This document shows, in pieces, positions 22,719 to 34,428 of a stretch of DNA of 64,000 nucleotides; the stretch's first letter is position 1; every line of letters begins with the position of its first letter. Source of the stretch: Liquidambar formosana (taxonomy: Eukaryota > Streptophyta > Magnoliopsida > Saxifragales > Altingiaceae); NCBI GenBank assembly GCA_039720395.1, contig CM077820.1, positions 55,744,196-55,808,195 of the forward strand, read 5' to 3'. Below the pieces are notes generated by a model. The model saw only the letters and a program-made list of their open reading frames with translations. It was not told the origin of the DNA and searched no databases. The translations under genes and the position numbers were made by a program.

Positions 22719-23813
22719 AGCCATTTGTCATTTTTTTTCTTTTTTTTTTTTGAATAAAATTAAGGAGCTTCAAGCATCATAGAACAATCCAGCATCCCAA
22801 CTAGGTTGGCACCCTAGGAGTTCTAAATCATGCGTTATTCACCCAGAATTTATTAATAAAAGAAAGTAAGAATACAAGATAAGATAAAATGGAAAAAATT
22901 AAAAACTTTAGTCATATGCCAAGACTCACAAGAGATAAAGAAATGAATAACCTCTAAGGTATAAATCTGTAAGAAGGCAGACCACAAGAGTCATGCTGAA
23001 GGAGAAGCAAAATTTCCATGGGGCAGACCACCACCACTGAAAACTGTTGAATTTTAATCCCATATTAGCATATTTGTCAGCCACAGCATTACTTTCATGA
23101 AAACTATGGCTAAATTGAAAGTTCATCTAACTCAAATAATATTGACAATTATGCCTTCAAGTCTTCAATTTCCAAGGAGGCTTATAATCCTGATTGTGAA
23201 GGCACTGGATAACTGAAGCCAAATCACACTCTAACTAAAGATTACGCCACCCATTATTCCAAGCTTGCTCAATACCACAAATAACCGCCATCAACTTATC
23301 AACAAATGCAAACTGAATACCAAGAGTAGAGCAGTAAACCCCTTTCACAAAACCTCTACAATTCCTAAATACACCACCAGCAGCTGCAAAACCCGGATTT
23401 CCTTTAGACAGGCCATCAATATTTAATTTAAGCCATGAAGGTGAAGGAGGATACCACTTAACTGGGATAATGGAAGGAGCCTTTTTACAAATCCTCACAA
23501 CTCCAAAAGAATGCAAAACAAGAAGATCAGCCAAAGAATTATTTATAATACCCCCACTGACTTTGCCAATAACATGAAGCATAGAGATGATATGGAGACA
23601 AGACCTTTTAAAATTTGGCTTCTTACTCTCAAACCTAACCAGATTTCGAGTGTACCAAATTGAATCAACCACTAACATCACAGCTGCAAGCCAAATATTA
23701 AGAACTTAAAAGCTCAAAAGTTTTGACTTTGAAGTAACAAAATGCCAAAAATCCATAAAATTGAGGTCAGGAGAAGGCATAGGAAAATGAAATATATCAA
23801 CAAGCCATTTGTC
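22719..23813 (-). mobile_element. 5'-truncated LINE with RNase H-like domain and 11-bp TSD
   Basis: The minus strand encodes the C-terminal RNase H-like domain seen in plant L1 LINEs: WYPPSPSWLKLNIDGLSKGN, AAAGGVFRNCRGFVKGVY, then a frame break before HESNAVADKYANMGL. The A tail appears as T runs at 22731-22751. AGCCATTTGTC flanks the element at 22719-22729 and 23803-23813, so the insert is about 22730-23802. It was 5'-truncated at insertion, since it lacks endonuclease and reverse transcriptase, and has since decayed. Confidence 0.85.
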
Positions 23814-24384
23814 GTTAGATTACCAAAATAATAATAATAATAATAATAATGAAAGAGATTCCCACAGGGCTTCAATACATCAAAGTAGAGCCATCCAAAG
23901 GCTATTTTAATGGAATTGAATGATTCCAATTTTCATGTGGTAGTTGAAACTGCCCTCCGGTCACTCTTCCTCTTAAAAATTGAGGACAACTGTATGGGCA
24001 ACTCTCATTATTATTTAATTATTGCAACCGTATGTAAGTGTTAGTCTCATTCAGTCACCTAACTATATGTTTTCTTTTAGCATGTTGGACTTTCCGAATT
24101 TTTTATCCATAAGTTTTTTGGCTTGAAATTGATTGATTATCTGCACATCAAGTCAATACACTCACCCTTAATTCATTAATTAGTAAATAAGAAAGTCAAT
24201 GAGCTGTGATGGCATATTCCTGGGCAATGATCCATGTATTGACAGAATAGTCGTTGAGAGTCAAATTCCAAAAATCATGAGCTAGGACATTAAGTTGAAA
24301 TTGATCGAGTGTGTAGTGATGATGAGAACAACGTACAATACTGAAAACACACATCCGGTGCGACACAACAAAGGACATACCACC

Positions 24385-25278
24385 TCAAAGGATAGAGCAC
24401 GGTCCAACATCATATGGAACAAAGCCAATAGCAACAAGCTGACAATCATTACAACAAGGAGGGAGAGCAGGTTTAGGAGACTTGGGTTTTTTGGCTTCAG
24501 GAGGAGGCTTTGGGGGTCCAACAGTGATTATCTCTGCCAACTTTCCCATCTTCCTAATTTGCTTTACAATACACACTGGGTCAGCGTCCCCAATGACTGT
24601 TAATGTCCCCTTCTCACCATCCACAGATATCTCATTGATCCCTGTTCAACCAGAATTACATTCTCCATCAAATTTCGCACAACTTCATAAATTGCAGGAT
24701 GAATATGAGATTGTTATTACTAGCTAGTCATTCTCTTACCTGCATAACAACCCACACGTTGCACCTACGTCATATATATGCAGATAAGCAAGAGGCTAGG
24801 ATGAGTAGGGCTCTAGAGAAATGAAGTGACATTCTTTTAACAAGAAATGCATGGGCACAATATATTGAAGTTAAAGTAAAGGATGATGATAGTCATATCT
24901 ACTGTTTTGAAATGAATTGTAGAAACGATTCCCATGTGAGTCATTATAGGATGTGAAAGAAGTCATGTTGTTAGTTTGTATAGGCATTACACTTTTCTAA
25001 TATATATATATATAAGTATAATATAGTAACTGCATGATTTGGCCAATTTTGGCCAGAATTAGCCAAGGCTGGTACCTGTAAGTTTGGTGACGGCTTGCAG
25101 CAGCCCCCTCTGGCATTTCTGGCAGTTGATGTTGACTTTCAACACAGTTTTCTGTGTTATGGCATAAAAATGAAAAGACATCCACATGAAGGGAACTTGG
25201 ATACATATATATGTGTAGCAAAGCTTCTCAAAATCTAATTGAGATGCAGAATGAAGCGTGGGGCCTTACCTTCGACAT
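24385..25278 (-). CDS. HMA-domain isoprenylated protein (HIPP-type), copy 2
   Basis: Paralogue of the gene at 19134-19965 with the same three-exon plan: 25278-25270 (ATGTCGAAG), 25151-25076, 24641-24385, in frame to 113 aa. The second exon is 76 bases in both copies, encoding KTVLKVNINCQKCQ. CQKC is the CxxC core. The linker is longer and Lys/Pro-rich (PPKPPPEAKKPKSPKPA) than in copy 1, and the protein ends in the same CCNDCQLVAIGF and CaaX-like CSIL. Differences are spread but conserve the fold, CxxC, tail cysteines and CaaX, so both copies look functional. Substrate and partner are unknown. Confidence 0.88.
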
Positions 25279-25343
25279 CGCAGTGCAATGCAACAAGGCA
25301 AATTCAACTATCTTCCCTCAATGTAAGAACCCAAATTAATAGT

Positions 25344-25354
25344 CCTATTTATAG
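25344..25354 (-). promoter_or_regulatory. TATA box of HMA gene copy 2
   Basis: Minus-strand CTATAAATAGG lies 66 bases upstream of the copy 2 start codon, matching copy 1 in sequence and position. Confidence 0.8.
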
Positions 25355-25856
25355 GACTCAGCGAAAAAGGAAATTTTAAAAAGTAAAATAAGAGTGACAC
25401 AAGTGTCAAGTCCCATTGTATTAAAGATTGTTATTTGAAACGGGGACCATGCAGTGTTTTTAAATCTGACTAATGTCATTACGGTTTGAAAACTAGGTAG
25501 GCGAACACTTGAGTCCAAAGAGACGCGCTGTTATAAAAACAGAGAATTTCAAGTTTCAATGGGGACCAGAAAGATTCGCCCGTACAATTAATATATTTTA
25601 CAAGAATCAGCACGAGTGTCTAACAATCATCATTTAGATAGAAATGAACGAGACAGGTGGCCATCCATTAGCTAAGAAATCACAGCTATTAGTTTGAAGA
25701 ATACAAGTAGCTAGAGTACCAAGATACTTCAAGTTGAGGGTTTAATTTCTTTTAACCTCTCTTTATATATGTAAATCTAAGTCGATTGAATTATGATAGC
25801 TGACATTGGATATATATTGGTGACTTGACAAGGAAGTAGCTGAACCCTTCATAGTC

Positions 25857-26430
25857 GCACTAGTTCTGGTATGTAAAAGGTCCCCTGCCCACTTGAAAGA
25901 GCACAAAATACAGATTTTATTCAACGACTTGACTGCAAATATGAAGGCCGGTATTGCATGAGAACAAACTGTCGTTAGTAGAGCTATCGAAGCAACTATT
26001 GATAGATAACAAAAAGAGAGGTGAACTCTCTGTAAAATCCAACTAGTTCCCAGCATGCAAAAAGGTTCCCCTACCAACTTGGAAGAGTGCAAAATACAGA
26101 TTTTAGTTGACATTAATTGACTGCAAATATGAGGGTAGGGTATTGCAAGACAAAGAAATATTTGTTAGGAGAGCCAACGCAGACTAGAGAAGCAATTATT
26201 GATACATAGCAGAAAGATCGAGCTAGAGGTAATTAAACCTTTTGTAAAGTCCCTACTAGTTCCAATATGCAGAAAAGGTCCCCCTACCCACTTGGAAGAG
26301 TGCAAAATACAGATTTTATTCAACTTGACAGCGAATATGGGGAATTGCATGTTGCATGCAAGACTACAAAACCGTTTATAGGAGAGCGATCGTAGACTAG
26401 AGAAGCAACTAGCCATCTTTCTACTTTAGA
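25857..26430. repeat. Three-copy tandem repeat, about 190-210 bp unit
   Basis: Copies are anchored by CACTTGRAAGAGYRCAAAAT at about 25890, 26076 and 26290, each followed by a GACTGCAAATATG-like stretch and AGAGAAGCAACTA. Units are diverged from each other. Short open frames across them repeat the same peptide-like text but show stops and no known similarity, so they are not called genes. Confidence 0.85.
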
Positions 26431-26599
26431 ACATGGATCTAGAAATAGAATGTGGAAGTTTGAGGACAGGTTTAACTTATGGCATGATAGTCAAGAGGAT
26501 ATTGGTAAAAATACTCTTAGATGAATTCACTCTTAGATTTAGATCTAAAGGGTGGAGTTATATTGAACATTGATAGAGATACTTTGCTAAATGACGCTG

Positions 26600-27410
26600 A
26601 TATTAATATCCTTATTAATTGCCCCTGTGACTACTGAAATTGATTTGGAAAGTTCAGACCCCTTAGTCATCTCAGAGAATTAAATAGAGATTACATTGCT
26701 TTGATCCCAAAAAAATGACAATCTTGTAAACTCAAATCATTTCAGACCTACTCCCTATTAGTGTGTGTAATAGTGGTGACAAGATTTACAGCAAAAAATT
26801 TGGCTATAGACTAAAGCCTTTCATGGAGAAGTTAATCTCCTCCTCATTTTGGAATGCTAAGATTCGTTTTAGTTAATACCATTAGGGCTAGGCTATTGCC
26901 ACCACATAAAATACTCTAAGCCCCTTATTTAATTTACATTTTTAAGGTTTTAGGAAAATATAAAAGAAATTTATGAAAATTAATCACAGAATCTACTAGA
27001 AAACATCATTCCGGACAACTTTGTAGAAGAGAGTTTTTCCAAAATCTGTCATTTAAGTAAACTTTTTGGCAATTTTTCATGGAAAATGAAATAGAGATTG
27101 TAAGTGGCTAAAAGTCTGCTTAAATGATAGATTTTGGAAAAAATTTCTTCTACAAAATTGTTCAGAATGATGTTTTCTAGTGAACAATGCTATTAGTTTT
27201 TGTAAAAAAAATTTTATATTTTTCATAAAATCTCAAAAAGTGTAAATTAATGGGGGGCTTTGAGTACTTTATGTGGTGACAATAGCCTCACTCATACCAT
27301 TATTGCTCACCTGTGTTGAAACAGCTTCTTTTTCTATTTTGTTGAATGGAGTTCCTAAAGGTGACTTTTCTGCCTCCAATATTACCCTACTACCCTCACC
27401 AAGTCACCAC
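26600..27410 (+). mobile_element. Decayed LINE reverse-transcriptase fragment
   Basis: In broken frames the plus strand reads NRDYIALIPKK, then NSNHFRPTPY, then GDKIYSKKFGYRLKPFMEK (about 26680-26835), the typical N-terminal part of plant LINE reverse transcriptases. After a MITE (26885-27293) it continues CVETASFSILLNGVPKGDFS (about 27310-27370), a later segment of the same domain. The catalytic middle part is missing. Borders are approximate. Confidence 0.75.
26876..27302. mobile_element. MULE-type MITE, 409 bp, 9-bp TSD
   Basis: The element (26885-27293) folds back on itself. The left end GGGCTAGGCTATTGCCACC matches the inverted right end GAGTGAGGCTATTGTCACC, and pairing continues for roughly 100 bases inward (ACATAAAATACTC versus ACATAAAGTACTC and beyond). 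ATACCATTA flanks it exactly at 26876-26884 and 27294-27302. Nine-base target duplications with long inverted repeats are the mark of Mutator-like elements. It has no coding capacity. Confidence 0.87.
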
Positions 27411-27663
27411 CGTGATAATTTAAATAAACAAATAAACAACGTTAATAAAAGTAGCTAAACGCCTAAACATTAATTAAATCAGCTTCTTCTAGGGTTTACT
27501 TCCGAGTAAGATAAGGGACAAAATAGACATTATCCAAAGAGAGATTTTTTTTTTGTTTTTTTTTTTTTTTTGGCTTTGGAGTAATAATCTTGATTAAAAT
27601 TATAGGGCCTCTATTAATTAGCTGGCTTGTGGTTTTGTACCCTTAAGAAAGAGGGTGCTTTTT

Positions 27664-28556
27664 TCCTCCCTTTTTTTTTTTTTTTGTGAATAAAATAAAA
27701 GAGCTTCAAGCATCATAGAACAACCCAGCATCTCAACTAGGTTAGCACCTTGAGAGTTTTAAATCATGTGCTATTCACCCATAATTTATTAATAAAAGAA
27801 AGTAAGAGTACAAGATAAAATAAAAAAGAAAAGATTAAAAGCTTTGGTCGAAATGCCAAGGTTCACAAGGAAAAAAAAAAAAAAGAAAAACAAACAAACA
27901 AACAAACCTTTAAGGTCTAAATCTGTAAGAAGGCAAACCACAAGAGTCATGCTGGAGGAGAAGCATAATTTCCTTGGGGGCAGACCACTGTTGAATCTTA
28001 ATCCCATATTAGCAAATTTGTCAACCACAGCATTACCTTCACGAAAAGTATGGCTAAATTAAAAGTTCATCTGACTCAAATAATATTAACAATTACGCCA
28101 TCGAGTCTTCAATTTCCAAGGAGGTTTATAATCCTGATTGTGATGACACTAGGATAATTGAAGCTGAATCACGTTCTAATCAAAGATTACGCTACCCATT
28201 ATTTCAAGTTTGCTCAATACCACAAATAACAGCCATCAACTCAACAACAAATGCAGACAGAATACCAAGAGTAGAACAGAAAACCCCTTTTACAAAACCT
28301 CCACAATTCCTAAAGACACCACCAGCAGCTGCAGGACCTAGATTCCCTTTAGCGATGCCATTAGTATTCAATTTAAGCCATGAAGGTGAAGGAGGATACC
28401 ACTTAACTAGGATAATGGAAGGAGCATTTTTACGAATTTCCGCAACTCCAAAAGAATGCAAAACAAGAAGATCAGCCACAAAATTATTTATAATACCCCC
28501 ACTAACTTTATCAATAATATGAAACATAGAGATGATATGGAGATAAGACCTTTCAA
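27664..28556 (-). mobile_element. Second LINE RNase H fragment
   Basis: Close relative of the insert at 22730-23802: same tail sequence after a T run (27664-27686), and the same minus-strand protein text (WYPPSPSWLKLNTNGIAKGN, AAAGGVFRNCGGFVKGVF). It diverges from the first at about 28550, so the two have different 5' truncation points and are probably separate insertions. The imperfect repeats AGGGTGCTTTTTT (left) and AGGCTGCTTTCT (right) may be a decayed target duplication. Confidence 0.8.
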
Positions 28557-28559
28557 AAG

Positions 28560-29183
28560 GAGGCTGCTTTCTAAAATATTTGGGACATTAATCCAATTTA
28601 TTTTGCTTGTGTGGTTAAAGTTGCCTGGGTGCCTGGCTATTTAGTGGGTGAGGGGCGTGCATGGCTAATTGTTGGCCCTTGAATAGACTTGAAAGAATGT
28701 GGCACCTTAACAACCATCACTTGGAGGGGACCGGAGCTAGAGGATCTTAACCTGGTTAGCAAGTGTGAAATTCCCAAGATATCCATATCAAGAATTCCAA
28801 GTTTATTTGATAGATTCCTTTTAAAAATGGGTGGAAAAAAAAAATAATAAAAGAAGTACAACTGAGGCTAGGCTATTCTTCGGAATATACACTTTTAATT
28901 TGGTAAGCAACTTGCTTTGCTATCCAATTAATTATTTGAGGTGAATGCTGCAATCCCAAGGATGGAGGCTAATGTTCTGAGAAATAGTCCTTTGTTGGCT
29001 AAAGAGAGGAGTTGCAGTAAAGTGGCTGTTGAGGGAGTTACCCAGTCAGTTAAGAAATAGTCTACTTTAATTTGGTGAGCTGTCCTGTCCTAGCAGTATT
29101 TTTAGCATATTGGTTATTGTAAAAATTGATCATCTTAACAATATGGTATGGAAATTCGCCTTCATTGTGTTTGTATAGAAGTT
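28560..29183. other. Intergenic DNA, no gene seen
   Basis: AT-rich with no protein-like frame. A string at 28866-28877 (GGCTAGGCTATT) resembles the MULE-MITE terminus at 26888, but no partner end was found. Confidence 0.4.
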
Positions 29184-30305
29184 AAATCAACCTGCAAATT
29201 TGGGACGTTATTTGAGGATACAATTATATTTAAAATTCTAATTTCTCATTAGAGATTGAGACTAGATGATTCATGATTGGTAAATATAATCTAAGGCAGT
29301 GGGTGGCTGTAGATTCCTTTCAATAAAAGAAAAAGAAAAAAAGGGTTCCAAGGAGATTGATCGAGGAGTTTTGAGACCCCACAGAAGGGTTTGGGTTAGA
29401 GGAAATCAACCTACAAATTTAAGACATCATTTGAGGTACAATCATATTTAGGATTCTAATTTCTCATTAGAGATTAATGATTATTATTTGGGACTAGATG
29501 ATTCATGATTGATAGATATAATCTAAGGCGGTGGGCGATGTAGATTCCTTTCAAAAAAAAAAAAAAAAAAAAGGCTTCCAAGGAGATTGATCGAAGGAGT
29601 AGGTTTGGGTTGGAGGAAATCAACCCTACAAATTTGGGACATCATTTGAAGGTACAATCATATTTAAGATTCTAATTTCTCATTAGAGATTTTGATTATT
29701 CTTTCAGATTAGATGATTCATGATTGATAGATATAATTTAAGATGGTGGGTGATGTAGTTTCTTTCAAAAAAAGAAAAAGAAAAAAAGGGTTCCAAGGAA
29801 ATTCATCAAGGAGTTCTGAGACCCACAAGAGTAAGTTTGGGTTGGAGCAAATCAACTTGCAAATTTAAAACATCATTTGAGGTACAATCATATTTAGGAT
29901 TCTAATTTCTTATTAGAGATTAATGATTATTATTTGGCGTTAGATGATTCATGATTGGTAGATATAATCTAAGGCAGTAGGTGATGTAGATTCTTTTATA
30001 AAAAAAAGGCTTCCAACGAGAGATCGATCAAGGAGTTCTGAGACCGGCCCCCAGAAGTAGGTTTGGGTTGGAGGAAATCAACTATGCAAATTTGGGACAT
30101 CATTTGAATGTACAGTCATATTTAGGATTCTAATTTCTCATTGGAGATTCTGATTATTCTTTCGGCCTAAATGATTCATGATTGATAGATATAATCTAAG
30201 GCGGTAGGGTAGTGTAGATTCCTTTCCAAAAAAAAAAAGAGAAAAAAAAGAGGATTCCAAGGAGATTGCTCGAAGAGTTCTTAGACCCCACAGGAGTAGG
30301 TTTGG
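29184..30305. repeat. Five-copy tandem array, about 214-232 bp unit
   Basis: Units start with AAATCAAC at 29184, 29403, 29617, 29849 and 30075. Each holds TTCTAATTTCTCATTAGAGAT, shown here as a landmark only, then GATGATTCATGATTG, an A-rich stretch, and TCCAAGGAGATTGATCGA. Length differences come mostly from the A-rich part. The pattern is that of a small satellite-like array, with no coding frame. Confidence 0.92.
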
Positions 30306-30365
30306 GATGAAGGGTAGGACTTGTATTCCGTCTTCACTTTGCGAACAGTTGACCATCCCCTTAGC

Positions 30366-30481
30366 CCACCCCACCAAACTGTTAGCCGATCAGCATCCGT
30401 ACAATACAAGGCAATTTTAGCATCCACCCCACCAAAATGTTACCCGATCAGCATCCGTACAATACAAGGCAATTTTAGCAT
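30366..30481. repeat. Tandem duplication, 58-bp unit
   Basis: Copies 30366-30423 and 30424-30481 share CCACCCCACCAAA and then CCGATCAGCATCCGTACAAT and onward with about three differences. They lie just past the five-copy array. Confidence 0.9.
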
Positions 30482-31392
30482 AGTTGGTGTGCAATATATG
30501 CATTATCACATTAAGACTGTTTTGGTCTTCAGGAGGAAACCTATTTTGTATTTGCAGGCATTTTAAACAACTTTTCTTTTTCCTTTTTTTTTTTTTTTTT
30601 TTTGAGTTATTACTGTTAATGCTGATCCATCATTACTTGAAGGCACCCCCCCCCCCCCCCCACACATACTCATTTTCCTTTCTCCTAGTCGTATCTCTAA
30701 TTACTTCCTAAGAAAGGTTTGTTTCTAATTTTGAGGAGTTGCAATCAATTTAATAACCAAGGTCCTTGTTTTAGAAATTTTCTAACTGTTACCAATACTT
30801 CTCATGTCGGCTCTTTGAGTTGTGCCCAGACATATGGAGTGCATCCTTCTAATAATCTAATGTTCCAAGTTATTAACTAATTCAAAACGATATCATAATC
30901 CCCTTATCATCTGTAAATATGTGAAAGAATGTATCAAGGGGAGCCAAAAGTCGTTCTAGTGTAGAAACTCCAATGTAAGGTAATATTCCTTACTTTCTAG
31001 TTTATATATACATTATTTGGTGAAGCTTTTGCTGTTCCTAAAGGCTGAAACGCCTATGATTTCAAGACTAAACAATGAGGTTTACCTTAAAAATTGAAAA
31101 ATGAAAAACTAAGAGGCCATATGGGTCATATCCCGTCCCCGGCATGACACGCAACGGACTTGGACTAACCATTACGCTCATCCTGAAGATGAAAAAGGGA
31201 TATGGAACATTATAATAATAATAATAATAATATAAAATATGTGTGTCTGATATGGTTGACGCGTAAAGGACGTACAATGGGTCAATGGTCCAAATCAAAA
31301 TAGAGAGGCATAGTCCAGGCCCCACTGATACCTTTACTTTAGGTCGAAGAAGGCCTCTTTCGTGCCCGCATTCTCACAACCGTTCTCTTCCC

Positions 31393-31427
<35 letters not shown>
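30482..31427. other. Spacer and promoter region of the germin-like gene
   Basis: Contains a T run (30586-30603), a 16-base C run (30646-30661), an ATA microsatellite near 31211-31232 and a CT run (31396-31427) directly upstream of the TATA box. No other gene was recognised. Confidence 0.5.
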
Positions 31428-31428
<1 letters not shown>

Positions 31429-31435
31429 ATAAATA
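31428..31435 (+). promoter_or_regulatory. TATA box of germin-like gene
   Basis: TATAAATA directly follows a 32-base CT run and lies 178 bases upstream of the ATG. A start of transcription near 31460 would give a leader of about 150 bases. The CT tract may act as a pyrimidine-patch core element, which is inference. Confidence 0.75.
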
Positions 31436-31612
31436 CGCTAACCCACTTTTTCTCTCCCAAGTCACGAGTCCCCAACTGTATAAGCCGAAACAGACCTGCC
31501 TACATATATTATTCACTCTTTGGTCCATTTGATTGCCTTTCTCCTTTTTTTTTCTTTTTCCTATCAACAATTCAACATAAAAATACATTTCCAACCCACC
31601 CAGCCACACACC

Positions 31613-32851
31613 ATGGCGGCTGTAGTTGTCCCACTCTTTGTCATGATGTTGGCCATAGTCTCCGGCACAGCTGTTGCAGATCCCGACTTGCTTCAGGACG
31701 TTTGTGTCGCCGATCTCACCTCCGGTACTCACCCTACCCTTCTTTTTTCCCTTTTTTTTTTTCCTTATGGTAGTTGAAATGATTCGAGTATACATGGAAA
31801 GTGAGCAATAATGGACAGTACCTACCATTTATCTTGGAGAAGGTAGCTCAAAGTGGAAAACCCCTTTCATTCTCCCCTCAATCATAGTGGGGTTCTACTT
31901 GTTTTTTCCTCCTCTTATTTTATTTTTTCCCCCCATTTGAAATTCTTAATACAGTTCTGATAAATCCACTAGCTGCTTCAACACTAATTTATATAATTAC
32001 TTGAATCTAACACAGCAAGGAAAAAGGAAAAAAGAATGTTATGTTTCTAGTTTTTAACTTCAAAATATATTCTAGATCGTGTTGGCATTAATTTCCATCT
32101 AATCATCCATTGCTGATTGTGCCTTTTGGTAGTATTTGACTATTCTACCAGCTCTCTGTTTTTTCTTTTCCAATTTTCTTAATCCTAATGATGATGACCG
32201 TCATTCAGCTAGAAAGTTGAACTCAATGATAGAAACAAGTTACAAAAAAAAATGATTTCTATATAGAAAAGACAGAAGAGGTACGTTGTAATTGATGAAT
32301 GAACAGGTGTGAAGGTGAATGGGTTCACCTGTAAAGACGGGGCAAACATAACCGCTACGGATTTCTTCTTCGACGGACTTGCCAAACCGGGTCTCACCAA
32401 CAACTCCATGGGATCGCTCGTCACAGCCGCCAACGTTCAAAAAATCCCAGGCCTCAACACTTTGGGCGTCTCCCTGTCTCGCATCGACTACGCCCCTGGC
32501 GGCCTCAACCCACCGCACACCCACCCTCGCGCCACCGAGATGGTGTTCGTCCTCGATGGCCAATTGGACGTGGGCTTCATCACCACCTCCAACGTCCTCA
32601 TTTCCAAGACCATCAACAAGGGTGAAATCTTTGTTTTCCCAAGGGGTTTGGTACATTTTCAGAAGAACAATGGCAAAGTGCCTGCTGCTGTTATTGCCGC
32701 CTTTAACAGCCAGCTTCCGGGCACCCAATCTATTGCTACCACGCTCTTTGCTGCGTCGCCGCCGGTGCCGGACAATGTGTTGACTAAGGCATTCCAAGTG
32801 GGTACCAAGGAGGTTGATAAAATCAAGTCTAGGTTGGCACCCAAGAAGTAG
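31613..32851 (+). CDS. Germin-like protein (cupin), secreted
   Basis: Exons 31613-31724 and 32307-32851 (intron 582 bp, GT-AG) give 218 aa, the usual germin-like length. A signal peptide (about residues 1-22, ending GTAVA) precedes DPDLLQDVCVADL. Cys31 and Cys46 fit the conserved disulphide. Germin box 1 has His108, His110 and Glu115 (PPHTHPRATEMVFVLDG). Box 2 has His154 (GEIFVFPRGLVHFQKNNGK). These four residues are the manganese ligands of germins. N-glycosylation sequons occur at NIT (51) and NNS (69). The C-terminal end KIKSRLAPKK resembles the Arabidopsis GLP10 branch. Members are extracellular hexamers, some with superoxide dismutase activity. Oxalate oxidase activity is not expected for this branch. 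Confidence 0.95.
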
Positions 32852-34387
32852 AAACACTTAATTGGCAAGCTTTATGATTAATGGCCGGAAACATTGTACT
32901 AGCCGGCGGGCACTACGTGTACTTGTTTGTTGTGATACCCATTGACATGGATTTGTGATTTCATAAAGGACAATTGGGTGAACAATTTGAACTGCTTTTC
33001 AATCCGACTGTGGATGTGTTTTGATCTTGTCTTTTTTTTCATCTCTTGTGATTAATATTGTTCATCTTTTTTTTGGTAAACAAGATTGTTAATCTTCACA
33101 TCCAAATGTGTGTGAGTGTGACGCTTTTCCCTCATTTTTTTACTACCCCCAACCACACCCCCCCCCCCCCCCCCCCAAAAAAAAAAAAAAAAAAAGGAAA
33201 AAAAGACCACCCAGAAATGTGTGTGATTAACTGATAATATCAGGACGGTCTTATATTCAGTGCTATTCTACCGGTCAGCCATTTTTGGTACCAAACCCTG
33301 CTCCCCTGCATTGGTAGAGAAGCGTAAAAGAATGTAAGTTGGTGGGTGAGGCCTTTGAAAGCAGCAGCTTCATCTACCTGACGCATTGAATTGATTTGGC
33401 CTTCTTTTGGTTGTCGGTTTAACTCTCGATTTACGCATTAAAGCTCACTTTTGGGCGCGATAACTTTGTGGATGGTTCCCACCAAACTGTGCTCTCCCAA
33501 AGATACTTGTCCCAACACACGTCTCATGGCCAAGGCATCACATTCGGATAAATCCATTGCAGTTCAAAATGTTCTGCGCTCACTAACATCCGGTGGGCAT
33601 ATGTATTACCATTTTTTCTTTTTTTTCTTTTTTCGGGAAAAAAAAAGTGGGTACTTCGGATCAGATAAATTAAGATCATCCCTGTGAGTAACAAATGCAA
33701 TAAAATTCCTATCAAGAAAAAAATAAATAAATAACAACAAAACAAATGCTATAAAATATAGTCCCAAACATAGTACTCCGTATTTTTTTTAAGTAGGATC
33801 ATGATGATGTGTTCCAAATTAATAAAACTGCTGCTAAAGTATCTCATCATATATTTTTGAAATTAGTTGTGGAAAAAGGCCATAAAATATCAATGGATTC
33901 TTACCTTATCAAAATATATATATATATATATCAATGGATTCTTCCCCTTTTTTGCTCTACTTCCCAATGCCTTCCTTTTTCTAAAGGAACCCTTCAAAAC
34001 CAGCAAGCAGGCATGGGCCTACTACTCAATTTCTTATAAAAGTTATAATTATAATAAAATATTCCATATTTATCTATTTTTTCTGTTCTTTCTTCTCATT
34101 AGTCTCTTTCTTCTAAGGATTAAGGCCAAGAATGCAGAGTGGGATTTATGATAATGTATTAATATATATGTGATTGCCAACTCAAATAGAAGGCATCTTT
34201 ACTAATTGCATAAGCTTTTGTCAGGCATTTTACACTGACTATAGTATTCAGAGAAACCAAAGTGGATGGGTTTAGCAATAAATAATACAAGTATAATGAT
34301 GATTACAACATTTAAGTTACACCGCCAACCCTACACCCTAACCCAAAGGTCAGGTCTGCCTACCCGAGTTTTTTTCTTCCTTTTCTA

Positions 34388-34428
<41 letters not shown>

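Larger units (their letters stand above)
22240..25755. repeat. Segmental duplication, copy 2
   Basis: Counterpart of 16914-20630, offset by about 5.08 kb at the NUP98 end and 5.25 kb at the HMA gene. It carries the NUP98 fragment, the second HMA gene with TATA box and the block 25610-25755. A LINE fragment (22730-23802) inserted only in this copy, so the insertion came after the duplication or was lost from copy 1. The segment near 25810-25890 again resembles the left edge (CTGAACCCTT..AGTC.CACTAGT), hinting at a third partial unit. Confidence 0.72.

Noticed and set aside
25763..26416. Minus-strand frames of 83-116 codons with similar text
   Set aside because: They translate the same tandem repeat three times, with stops and no known similarity.
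29184..30305. CRISPR-like array
   Set aside because: Units are over 210 bp, contiguous and without unique spacers, in a plant genome; it is a tandem repeat.
32240..32857. 205-codon minus-strand frame over the germin-like gene
   Set aside because: Antisense shadow of a GC-rich exon that encodes a complete cupin on the plus strand.
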